Shown: positions 52,606 through 62,760 of the stretch, piece by piece
How the letters are laid out: each line of letters opens with the position of its first letter
Numbering within the stretch: position 1 is the stretch's first letter
NCBI GenBank assembly: GCA_964486925.1
Contig: CAZAOY010000002.1
Span: forward strand, 1 to 64,000
Direction: 5' to 3'
Length of the DNA stretch: 64,000 nt
Source of the DNA: CAZAOY01 sp964486925
Lineage (GTDB): Bacteria > Bacillota > Clostridia > Oscillospirales > Ruminococcaceae
Notes under the pieces: generated by a model
What the model was told of the DNA's origin: nothing
The model's database searches: none
What the model saw: only the letters and a program-made list of their open reading frames with translations
Program-made: the position numbers and the translations under genes

Positions 52606-53472
52606 ATGGTGGATAATGTGATAGAGGTGTCAAAGCTGTCCTATATATACGGGCAGGACACACCATTTGTAAAGACAGCGGTGGATGATGTTAGCTTTAG
52701 CGTTAAGCGGGGCGACTTTGTTGGGGTTATCGGGCATACAGGCTCGGGCAAGTCCACCTTGATACAGCATTTTAATGGGCTAATTAAGCCGACAAGCGGT
52801 AGCATAACGGTAGATGGCGTTAACATATGGGGGGAAAAAACCGATAAAAAGCTAGTACGGTTTAAAGTGGGACTGGTGTTTCAGTACCCAGAGTATCAGC
52901 TTTTTGAGGAAACGGTGTACAAGGATGTTGCCTATGGCCCCACAAATATGGGGCTTTCCAACGAAGAAATAAAGAGTCGTGTATATGACGCTATAAGCAG
53001 TGTGGGACTGGATGAAGCTGTGATGGATAAGAGTCCGTTTGAGCTTTCAGGGGGGCAAAAGCGCCGTGTTGCTATTGCGGGGGTGCTTGCAATGAACCCG
53101 TCGGTGCTGATACTGGACGAGCCTACGGCGGGGTTAGACCCAAAGGGGCGGGATAGAATCCTCTCGCTGATTAAGGAGTACCACAAAAAGAGCGGTGCAA
53201 CGATAATCCTAGTATCCCATAGTATGGAGGATATAGCACGGTACTGCCAGAGCGTTTTAGCGATGAACAAGGGTAAACTGTTTGCGTTTGATACGGTGGA
53301 CGCTGTGTTTAAACGTTCGGCAGAGCTTGAAAGATTAGGGCTTGCAGTGCCGCAGGTATCAAAAATGTTTAATATACTCTCACAAAAATTTGACTTTACC
53401 GAAAAAGAGGTGTATACTATAGAGGGGGCAAAAGCGCAGATACTGGAATATCTTATAAAAAAAGGTAGGTAA
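52606..53472 (+). CDS. ecfA2: Energy-coupling factor transporter ATPase EcfA2
   Basis: 288 aa from ATG 52606, placed behind GTGGGGTGA; GTG 52597 overlaps that site. Walker A IGHTGSGKSTLIQHF, Q-loop VFQYPEYQLFEETV (the typical EcfA2 variant), signature LSGGQKRRVAIAG, Walker B LILDEPTAGLDP. Forms a heterodimer with EcfA1. Confidence 0.96.
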   Translation: MVDNVIEVSKLSYIYGQDTPFVKTAVDDVSFSVKRGDFVGVIGHTGSGKSTLIQHFNGLIKPTSGSITVDGVNIWGEKTDKKLVRFKVGLVFQYPEYQLFEETVYKDVAYGPTNMGLSNEEIKSRVYDAISSVGLDEAVMDKSPFELSGGQKRRVAIAGVLAMNPSVLILDEPTAGLDPKGRDRILSLIKEYHKKSGATIILVSHSMEDIARYCQSVLAMNKGKLFAFDTVDAVFKRSAELERLGLAVPQVSKMFNILSQKFDFTEKEVYTIEGAKAQILEYLIKKGR

Positions 53473-53535
53473 TCTGGCTGTACCGCTCACCTTCAACAGA
53501 CTTGACATGACTACGTTTAAAAGGGGGACTGATTC

Positions 53536-54336
53536 TTGTTAAAGGATATAAAGATAGGGCAACATTTTCCGGGCAGTTCCTTTGTACATCGGCTTGATGC
53601 AAGGACGAAGATAATACTAACGTTAGGTTATATAACCGTTTTATTCTTTGTAAAGACCATTGTGGGGTTTATACTACCAATAGCGTATCTTCTAGCGGTA
53701 ATCCTTATCTCAAGGATACCTATTAAGGTGGTGTCAAAGAGTATTAAGCCGATTATACCGCTGATACTGCTGACCTCACTGCTTAATATGTTTTTAATCG
53801 AGGGCAGGCCTATATTTACCTTTTGGATCTTTACCATGACCTATGAGGGGGTTTATCTTGCCTTGGTTATGATAATTCGTATCATCTGCTTGATAGTAGG
53901 AAGCTCGATGATGACCTTTACCACCTCACCGCTTGATTTAACAGACGCGATAGAACGACTGTTTAAGCCTCTTAAGGTGATAAAATTCCCCGCTCATGAG
54001 GTAGCGATGATGATGACGATAGCGCTACGGTTTATCCCGACTTTAATCGAGGAAACCGAAAAGATAATGAACGCTCAAAAGGCGAGGGGCGCTGACCTTG
54101 AATCGGGTGGTATTATAAAAAAGGGTAAGGCGATGGTGCCTATACTCGTTCCGCTGTTTGTGTCTGCATTTAGGCGGGCGGAGGAGCTAGCGCTTGCGAT
54201 GGAATGCCGCTGTTACAACGGCGGAGAGGGCAGGACAAGGCTTAAGGTTCTACGCTACACCTCGCTAGATTTAATAGCGGTAGCGGTATCGGTGATAATA
54301 TTTGCGGCGATAATTTTGCAAAGGATGTTTATATAA
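53536..54336 (+). CDS. ecfT: Energy-coupling factor transporter transmembrane protein EcfT
   Basis: 266 aa from TTG 53536, after AAGGGGGA. Five to six transmembrane helices. The two coupling motifs near the C-terminus are QKARGADLESGG (about residues 177-188) and AMECRCYNGG (about 220-229). SFVHRLDARTKIILTLG at the N-terminus is family-typical. Stop and the truA start share a base. Confidence 0.96.
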   Translation: MLKDIKIGQHFPGSSFVHRLDARTKIILTLGYITVLFFVKTIVGFILPIAYLLAVILISRIPIKVVSKSIKPIIPLILLTSLLNMFLIEGRPIFTFWIFTMTYEGVYLALVMIIRIICLIVGSSMMTFTTSPLDLTDAIERLFKPLKVIKFPAHEVAMMMTIALRFIPTLIEETEKIMNAQKARGADLESGGIIKKGKAMVPILVPLFVSAFRRAEELALAMECRCYNGGEGRTRLKVLRYTSLDLIAVAVSVIIFAAIILQRMFI

Positions 54337-55121
54337 TGCGACAGCTACTGGTTGAGATTTCGTTTTGTGGTAAGAACTACCACGGATATCAGGTGCAGAA
54401 GAATGCATTAGCGGTAGCGGATGTTTTGCAGGACTGCATAAAAAAGGTTATCGGGGTAAGGGAGGATATTATAGGCTGTTCCCGCACCGATACAGGGGTT
54501 CATGCAAATTCGTACTACTTTACCATGAAAACAAGCTGTAGGATACAAGGTGACAGCCTATTAAGGGGTCTAAACCATATCCTACCTAATGATATAGTAA
54601 TAAAGCAGATTAAAGAGGTGGATTTATCATTTCATCCACGGTACAACTGTATAAAGAAGGAGTATCTTTATATAATCCATAATGCGCCGCTTAAAGACCC
54701 GTTTAGGGCGGGGATGGTGCTTGAATATCCGTATAATATGGATGAAAAGCTGATGGATACCGCCGCTAGGATGTTTGTTGGTACACATGATTTTAGGGGT
54801 GTTTGCGGGATAAACCGAAAAATTGTAGAGGATACCGTACGCACTGTGTATGAGTCTACGGTGTACCGTTTAGGGGATGATGTAGTCTTTAGGATTGTCG
54901 GGGATGGTTTTTTATACAAGATGGTACGTATTATTGTAGGTACTCTAATCTCGGTAAACGAGGGGAAGCTAAACTGCGATGATATTAAAAACATCCTAAG
55001 CAGTCAAACCAGAGATTCACACTCCAAGACAGCACCACCGGATGGATTATACCTTAATAAGATATATTTTGACGAAGTAAACTATGTAACTCGAAAGGGG
55101 GGGTATAGTGCCGATTATTAG
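54336..55121 (+). CDS. truA: tRNA pseudouridine(38-40) synthase TruA
   Basis: 261 aa. Catalytic Asp52 in CSRTDTGVHANSYYF. FDEVNY-type ending and GDGFLYKMVRIIVGTLI (about residues 188-204) are also conserved. It converts U38-U40 in tRNA anticodon arms to pseudouridine. ecfA1-ecfA2-ecfT-truA is the standard Firmicute order. Confidence 0.97.
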   Translation: MRQLLVEISFCGKNYHGYQVQKNALAVADVLQDCIKKVIGVREDIIGCSRTDTGVHANSYYFTMKTSCRIQGDSLLRGLNHILPNDIVIKQIKEVDLSFHPRYNCIKKEYLYIIHNAPLKDPFRAGMVLEYPYNMDEKLMDTAARMFVGTHDFRGVCGINRKIVEDTVRTVYESTVYRLGDDVVFRIVGDGFLYKMVRIIVGTLISVNEGKLNCDDIKNILSSQTRDSHSKTAPPDGLYLNKIYFDEVNYVTRKGGYSADY

Positions 55122-56244
55122 CATTGAGAATGAGAAGAAAAGACGGATACGCAAACGAATTGTAAGTCAGCTAACCTTTGTACTGGTACTGATTGTAATT
55201 GTAACCATTGTGGTATACTCTCTGCTTACCAGTAAGTTTTCAGAGTTAGCACATTCTATAAAGACGCTAACCACCACAGAATCCTTTCCGATTGTCGCAA
55301 AGCAACATCAGCTAAAGGAGATACAGCCTATTGATAACGCTTTAGTAGTGTTGACCAAGGCTAGTGTGTTCTTCTACGACTACAAGGGGAATGTAATCTC
55401 CGAGATAACCCATGGATTTTCAAATCCAGTAATAAAGACAGCGGGGATCTACTGTATAGTATACGACCGTGGTGGTGTATCCTACAAGATGGCGTCGCCC
55501 TACCACTCATACATAGAGGAAAAGACCGATGGCAAGATTTTATCGGCTAACATCACAAAATCAGGCAGGGTAGCGGTAGCACAGCTTCACCCGCGGTATT
55601 CATCGTTAGTCACCGTAAAGGAGCGAAGCGGCAGTAAGATATATGAATGGTACTCTGCCCATGACAAGCTGGTGGATCTTACCTTTAATCAGTCGGGTTC
55701 GGGGTTACATGTAGCGACGGTAATACCTTCTAAGGGGCTGTTGTCCACGGTAATATACGAGCTTGACTTTAAGTCAAAGGATGAGGTATACAAAACCCAG
55801 ATACTGGATAGCGTACCTTTCTCGGTAATAAGCAAATCAAACGGCAAGGTATGTGTAGTAGGGAACAAGGATGTAACCACCATTGATGGGAAGGGGACTA
55901 TTATATCCCAGTACTTTCCTTACACACCAATTGCAGGGTATCTTTTAACCCAGACAAACACCTTCTTAATAGTTAAAAATCTAACTAACAACAACCACAC
56001 CCTACAGGTGTTAAACAGAGATGGGGTACTGGATTCTAGCATTAATCTATCGGACAAGCAGTTTAGGAGCGAGTATGTTGACGGGAAGGTATACCTTCTT
56101 GCTAACGACAAGCTGTATATATATAACATCGGTTCTAAGGAGATGAAAAAGGAAAAACTGGAAAAGACCTATAAGGATCTAGCGGTAGTACAGGGTAATG
56201 TGTACCTCTTAGACGACAACGAAGTAATTAAGATAAGAGTATAG
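55108..56244 (+). CDS. DUF5711 family membrane-anchored beta-propeller-like protein
   Basis: 378 aa from GTG 55108, overlapping truA by 14 bp; GGGGGGG precedes it. A basic N-terminus (KKRRIRKRI), one transmembrane helix (about residues 19-43), and ~330 extracytoplasmic residues with repeated short beta blades such as NALVVLTKASVFFYDYKGNV, GKVCVVGNKDVTTIDGKG and GKVYLLANDKLYIYNI. It may fold as a propeller. The link with the next gene (CvpA) is common in Clostridia. Function unknown. Confidence 0.8.
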   Translation: MPIISIENEKKRRIRKRIVSQLTFVLVLIVIVTIVVYSLLTSKFSELAHSIKTLTTTESFPIVAKQHQLKEIQPIDNALVVLTKASVFFYDYKGNVISEITHGFSNPVIKTAGIYCIVYDRGGVSYKMASPYHSYIEEKTDGKILSANITKSGRVAVAQLHPRYSSLVTVKERSGSKIYEWYSAHDKLVDLTFNQSGSGLHVATVIPSKGLLSTVIYELDFKSKDEVYKTQILDSVPFSVISKSNGKVCVVGNKDVTTIDGKGTIISQYFPYTPIAGYLLTQTNTFLIVKNLTNNNHTLQVLNRDGVLDSSINLSDKQFRSEYVDGKVYLLANDKLYIYNIGSKEMKKEKLEKTYKDLAVVQGNVYLLDDNEVIKIRV

Positions 56245-56307
56245 CAATGGTAGGGTGTTGCGTTACCACCGAATAGCAACATCAGTTAATATTTTTGCGG
56301 TGGGGAA

Positions 56308-57057
56308 ATGGAGCTTAAAATGTCGGTAAGTTTAATTCTAGATGTACTCGTACTGGTCATTATTGGTATTATGGTTGCTGTTGGGTTAAGGCGAGGTTTT
56401 TTTAAGACTATAATCTATACAGCGGGTTGTCTTGTATCCTTTATAATCTCGTACTTTGTCAGCAAGATACTTGCGAAGTTTGTGTACGAAAGTTATATTG
56501 TGGGATCTATTGTTGACAGCACACAAAACTTTATTAAGAATGCGGGGGAGAATGTTCGGTTTGAGAGCGTTATCAAGACCACGTTAAACAAACTTCCTGT
56601 GTATGCAAAAAACTTTATACTATCAGACACTACCACCGAAAAGATTGTTAAAGAGGTAAAGGGCAAGACTGGTGGGGCGGTTGAAAATATTGGTAAGGTG
56701 GTTGCAGAGCAGTACGCCGCTCCGGTAATCCTACCTGTTATCCAGGCGGTTATCGCTATACTTATCCTAATTATACTACTTATGATATTAAAGGGTGTTT
56801 CTGAGATGATTTCGGACATGCTAAGACGTACGGTATTTGGTACAGCGGACATCGCGTTAGGTGGTGCGCTAGGTCTTTTGCAGGGTGCGATCTTTGTATT
56901 CTTTTTAGTGTTCTTTGTAAAGATAATAATGTTTTTAACTGCTAATGAGATTAACTTCTTTAATGAAACGGTAATAGGTAATACCACCTTCTTTAAGCTG
57001 TTTTATAACTTTAACACCGATGTACTTAGTAGCTGGGCGGGTAGTGCATTCGACTGA
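56308..57057 (+). CDS. CvpA family membrane protein
   Basis: 249 aa. ILDVLVLVIIGIMVAVGLRRGFF (first helix, family signature RRGFFK) plus three further helices; FGTADIALGGALGLLQGAIF (about residues 173-192) is the second signature. ATG 56320 behind GGAG is another possible start. Homologues relate to bacteriocin production or membrane stress. It is the last gene of the glmM-EcfAAT cluster. Confidence 0.88.
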   Translation: MELKMSVSLILDVLVLVIIGIMVAVGLRRGFFKTIIYTAGCLVSFIISYFVSKILAKFVYESYIVGSIVDSTQNFIKNAGENVRFESVIKTTLNKLPVYAKNFILSDTTTEKIVKEVKGKTGGAVENIGKVVAEQYAAPVILPVIQAVIAILILIILLMILKGVSEMISDMLRRTVFGTADIALGGALGLLQGAIFVFFLVFFVKIIMFLTANEINFFNETVIGNTTFFKLFYNFNTDVLSSWAGSAFD

Positions 57058-57060
57058 ATT

Positions 57061-57137
57061 GTAGGACTGTAATGTCAGACTGTACTGTCAGACTGTACTG
57101 TCAGACTGCACTGTCAGACTGCACTGTCAGTGTTACT
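57061..57137 (+). repeat. 13-bp tandem repeat (five full units plus a part)
   Basis: Unit GTCAGACTGTACT: GTAGGACTGTAAT (57061), GTCAGACTGTACT (57074, 57087), GTCAGACTGCACT (57100, 57113), then GTCAGTGTTACT (57126). It begins a few bases after the CvpA stop codon. The unit contains GTCAGACTG, with CAGTC/GACTG-like symmetry between copies. A length-variable repeat between cvpA and pgsA. Confidence 0.92.
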
Positions 57138-57235
57138 GAAAAATCATAAGCAATAATACTAATTCAATGTAAGCAGATTTATAAAAGAAAGCTTTATGGT
57201 TTTAGTATTAACCTTATCTTGTCTATCTGTGGGGG

Positions 57236-57808
57236 GTGGATACTATCTTTAATATTCCTAACATGCTGTCTGCTTTTCGCATACTGATAATCCCTGTGTT
57301 TATCTGGTCGTACTTTGAGTATAGGGAGATAAATATTTTAATCCCCATAGCGGTTTTACTGCTGTCTGCCTTCACCGATATAATCGATGGCATTATAGCC
57401 AGAAGGTTTAACATGATTACACAGTTAGGTAAGTTTTTAGATCCTCTAGCCGACAAGCTTACCACCTTTGCAGTGGTAGTTTGTATCTCGATAACCTATC
57501 CTGTAATTGTAATCTTTGTAGTAATCTACTTTGTAAAAGAGCTTTTAATGCTGATCGGTGGGATTATATTAATCAAGAACGGTTACAGGATGAAATCCGC
57601 AAGGTGGTTTGGAAAGTTTACTACGGTGTTTTTATACTGCATGATAGTAACTATCCTAATTATCCCAAACCCATCCACCACCCTTTTATTCTGGCTTGTA
57701 GTAGCCTCTGTAGCGGTGGTTATAACCTGTCTAATACTCTACATCCCCGAATACAACGAGGGTATGCGTTATATAAAGTCCAAACAGGCAGATAACGGCA
57801 GGGGTTAG
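57236..57808 (+). CDS. pgsA: CDP-diacylglycerol-glycerol-3-phosphate 3-phosphatidyltransferase
   Basis: 190 aa from GTG 57236 (the six-G run just before it serves as ribosome site, so the start could be a few codons lower). The CDP-alcohol motif D-x2-DG-x2-AR-x8-G-x3-D-x3-D is complete: DIIDGIIARRF (about residues 46-56), then LGKFLDPLADK (about 62-72). Four or more transmembrane helices. It makes phosphatidylglycerophosphate, the precursor of phosphatidylglycerol. Confidence 0.94.
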   Translation: MDTIFNIPNMLSAFRILIIPVFIWSYFEYREINILIPIAVLLLSAFTDIIDGIIARRFNMITQLGKFLDPLADKLTTFAVVVCISITYPVIVIFVVIYFVKELLMLIGGIILIKNGYRMKSARWFGKFTTVFLYCMIVTILIIPNPSTTLLFWLVVASVAVVITCLILYIPEYNEGMRYIKSKQADNGRG

Positions 57809-57822
57809 TTTTTATAATAGTG

Positions 57823-57868
57823 AAATAGGGAAGTAACAAAATGAAGGTTTTGTTACTTCCCTATTTTT
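57823..57868 (+). terminator. Terminator of pgsA
   Basis: A 19-bp perfect stem (57823-57841 with 57848-57866), then TTGG. Confidence 0.9.
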
Positions 57869-59825
<1,957 letters not shown>

Positions 59826-59875
59826 TAGCTGTTACTATGTAACTAAATGATACGGTAGCTTTGCGGTTAACCGTA

Positions 59876-59917
59876 AAACTCCCCCAACAGATTTTGCTCT
59901 GTTGGGGGAGTTTATTT
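59876..59917. terminator. Bidirectional terminator
   Basis: A 16-bp perfect stem AAACTCCCCCAACAGA (59876-59891) pairs with 59898-59913; T-rich sequence on both strands. It lies between the convergent collagen-like and EamA genes. Confidence 0.93.
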
Positions 59918-59931
59918 TGTATTAATTTACG

Positions 59932-60828
59932 CTATTCTGCCTTACGGGAGGTAATTGCAACACCCGCTAGGATTAATGCTCCGCCTATCAGCGATGACAG
60001 GGTAGGGTACTCCCGGTTACCGAACATATCAGGGATTATCGCCGCAAAGATTACCACGAATACAGGCTCGATCGACCAGAATATCGAGGTGGTGGTAGGG
60101 TCTAGATGCTTTTGCGCAATCAAGGTAAACAGATACCCGAGTGCGCAGGCGAACACCCCGCAGTAGAGCACGCTTAGCAGGATAGACGGGTTACTAAGCT
60201 CCATCCGATACTGCCCGAATACAGGCATTGCAATCCACGCTATAACCGCCGAAAATCCCGAATGAACAAAGGTTATAAGCATTACATCATACTTAGTGGT
60301 CATATAATCCCCCACAAGCAGATAGATACAGGTTAAAAGCGAGAAGATTAACGTTAACAGATCCCCTATGTTTAATGCGGAGAAAGAGAACGCTAAAGGC
60401 GAGAGCGAGATTATCCCGCAGATTAAAAGTAACCCCGCTACGATAACGCTAATCCCCGCTACGGTGTATCGTGTAGGCTTTCGCTTAAACAGAAGGTATA
60501 CGAAAAACGGCATGAACATTACGTATGTAGTGCCGATAAACCCCGAGTTTGTAGCGGTGGTAAACCGTATCCCCTGAACCTGAAAGAAGGAGGAGAAGGC
60601 TAACAGTGCGCCGTAAACCGCCCCGCCTACTATCATCTTTTTGGTGATTTTATTGAGCTGTTTAAAGCATAGAATAAAGAGTGTTATAGTCGAAACCGTC
60701 ATACGAAGTGCGATAAATGGGACAGAGTCCACCGCATTAGAGATGTTCTTCATCAGCGGGAAAGCCGCCCCCCACATCGCAACGGTCAGAACTAGAAGTA
60801 GCTTATATTTAAATTTATTATCCTTCAT
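59932..60828 (-). CDS. DMT superfamily transporter (EamA)
   Basis: 298 aa with ten predicted transmembrane helices in two EamA repeats: TVAMWGAAFPLMKNISNAVD near the N-terminus, and TTTSIFWSIEPVFVVIFAAI in the second half. Drug/metabolite exporters of this type move amino acids, nucleobases or sugars. The start codon overlaps the end of the GH36 gene by 11 bp, so it is coupled to that operon. The substrate is unknown; a by-product of alpha-galactoside use is possible. Confidence 0.92.
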   Translation of the reverse strand: MKDNKFKYKLLLVLTVAMWGAAFPLMKNISNAVDSVPFIALRMTVSTITLFILCFKQLNKITKKMIVGGAVYGALLAFSSFFQVQGIRFTTATNSGFIGTTYVMFMPFFVYLLFKRKPTRYTVAGISVIVAGLLLICGIISLSPLAFSFSALNIGDLLTLIFSLLTCIYLLVGDYMTTKYDVMLITFVHSGFSAVIAWIAMPVFGQYRMELSNPSILLSVLYCGVFACALGYLFTLIAQKHLDPTTTSIFWSIEPVFVVIFAAIIPDMFGNREYPTLSSLIGGALILAGVAITSRKAE

Positions 60829-62743
60829 ACACCGCTTTAATCCTTACTATCTCTGATGATTTTTCCGCCATACCCTCAAAGGTTAACCCTATGTTAGTAA
60901 GCTCATCCGCTGTCATTAGCTTTGTTACACCGCTGTCGGTAAAGGATACCTCATATCTATCGCTAGTTAGTCCCATTAGCTTTACCGTCTGGGTAGGGCT
61001 AGCGCCTTTTAGCCTAAAGGCAAATACTAGGCTATCACCGTTTTTAGCGCTAAAGGCAAATGCAGGGAATCGCTCTCCGCCGTCCTTTAGCGGCTGTGCG
61101 GTTAGGCGGTAGACGTCACCGTGACGGATAAAGTCCTTTGAGATACTGTTATAGAACTGCACATGCTCGGCTATGCGGTTGCGACACCAGTCAGGCATTG
61201 CTTTAAAGTCGTAGGAGAACCCTAAAACCCCCATTAGTGCGGCGCGTATTATAAGGTCAAGCTCGGTCTTTGGCATATCCTTAGTAATAGGATGATGAAC
61301 CCCGCAGTTATGGTCGCCAAAGGTTACGTCCGACCAACTAAAGTGGAAGCAGACACTAGGATGTAGGTAGGATAACGCTCCCCAGTAGCATTGTAGGTGA
61401 AGGTCGGTAAAATCAGGGTCGCTTAGGAAGGTTATATGGGTGTGTGCTAACATCTCGATATCCCCACGTTGACCGCCCGAAGCGCAGTTTTCTAGGATTA
61501 CCTTCGGATATTTTTGTCTTACATCGTCCAAGAATTTGTAGTATCCCTTATAGTGCGCATATAGTCCGTCGTCCTTGCCGTGGCCGTGGTTTTCGCAGTT
61601 ACAGCCTGGGGCAGGGTTAAGGTTAAAGTCTAGCTTTATCCAGGTTGCACCGTACTCGGCGATAATCCTGTCCATTACCCCCATCGCCCATTCACGCACA
61701 GCTTCACTGCCAAAGCAGAGGTAGCCTAAGCTTTCGCCGTCACGTTTTGCCACAAAGTGCGGGTGGGTGGTGTTAAGCTTAGCGTCCTTGCCGATAGCCT
61801 CAATCTCGCACCAGATACCGGGGTTAATCCCACCCTCACGAGCCTTATCGCAGAGGGATTTCATACCAGATTTAAACCGTACGGTGTTTATGACCTCCCA
61901 GTCCCCACGTTTAGAGAACCACTCCTCAGGTGCGTCCTTGGTTTCCTCGCCAAACCAGCCCGCATCCATCATGGTATGGGTACAGCCTATCTCCTTAGCG
62001 AGCATGCTGTTACTCTGGAACACATCCTCGTTAACAAGCCTATCCTCATACACCCACCATGTATTCACTTCAACTGGTAATTCTGGGAAGCTTTGCTCAT
62101 CAAATACCGTTACATATTCCTTAAAGTACCGTCTAATGTCAAGACAGGCAAGCTCTGCTACATCGGCATAGGCGATGTAGAGCGGGGCATTTGTAAAGGA
62201 GTCACCTGAATTTACTACGGTGGTAAAGTTTTCGGATGAGATACCCATTAATACGGTACAGCCGTTAGCTGTAGGGGTTACTACACAGTCCCAACATCCC
62301 GACCAACCTAGCGTAAAGCAGGTTGCCCCGCTGTCGGCGGTTAGCTGTGCGAATGGGATATGTTCCCCACAGGAGCGGCCGTTAGTCCCGCCAAACCAGA
62401 GCGGTTTATCCGCTACCGCTGATTTTGGATGGTATTCGTTACCCCATCCCGAGCCGTAGTAGTCCAGGGTAGGGGGTGTACTGCTTGCTACAGTACCACC
62501 TAGGTGTAGCTTAGATACGCTAACCGCTCTATTTGAGTTGTTAATTAGTGTAGCGCTGTATCGGGCGGTAGAGTATCTTGGATCGTATTCCTCCGTTATA
62601 GTTATAAAGCAGTTTTCATACCCTTCTATCGCCTGCTGATATTCGTTTTTGTTAAGACCCTTTAGTCCTTTCCTACCTTTGAGGGTTAACTCGTAGGAAT
62701 GCTGTTTACCTTCAATTATTAAGCTGTATACAAACTGCTTCAT
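60818..62743 (-). CDS. GH36 alpha-galactosidase
   Basis: 641 aa. The nucleophile segment TWIKLDFNLNPAPGCNCENH (about residues 365-384) carries the catalytic Asp in the KxDxN motif. ENCASGGQRGDIEMLA and the acid/base region TFLSDPDFTDLH (about 440) follow. An N-terminal beta-domain is present, as in GH36 enzymes. No signal peptide, so it acts in the cytosol on imported raffinose- or melibiose-type sugars. AAGGAGAG precedes the ATG at 62743, 17 bp after the GH65 gene. Confidence 0.92.
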   Translation of the reverse strand: MKQFVYSLIIEGKQHSYELTLKGRKGLKGLNKNEYQQAIEGYENCFITITEEYDPRYSTARYSATLINNSNRAVSVSKLHLGGTVASSTPPTLDYYGSGWGNEYHPKSAVADKPLWFGGTNGRSCGEHIPFAQLTADSGATCFTLGWSGCWDCVVTPTANGCTVLMGISSENFTTVVNSGDSFTNAPLYIAYADVAELACLDIRRYFKEYVTVFDEQSFPELPVEVNTWWVYEDRLVNEDVFQSNSMLAKEIGCTHTMMDAGWFGEETKDAPEEWFSKRGDWEVINTVRFKSGMKSLCDKAREGGINPGIWCEIEAIGKDAKLNTTHPHFVAKRDGESLGYLCFGSEAVREWAMGVMDRIIAEYGATWIKLDFNLNPAPGCNCENHGHGKDDGLYAHYKGYYKFLDDVRQKYPKVILENCASGGQRGDIEMLAHTHITFLSDPDFTDLHLQCYWGALSYLHPSVCFHFSWSDVTFGDHNCGVHHPITKDMPKTELDLIIRAALMGVLGFSYDFKAMPDWCRNRIAEHVQFYNSISKDFIRHGDVYRLTAQPLKDGGERFPAFAFSAKNGDSLVFAFRLKGASPTQTVKLMGLTSDRYEVSFTDSGVTKLMTADELTNIGLTFEGMAEKSSEIVRIKAVYEG

Positions 62744-62760
62744 CTATCTCTCCTTATGGG

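Noticed and set aside
57061..57137. CRISPR-like repeat
   Set aside because: The 13-bp units are directly adjacent with no spacers.
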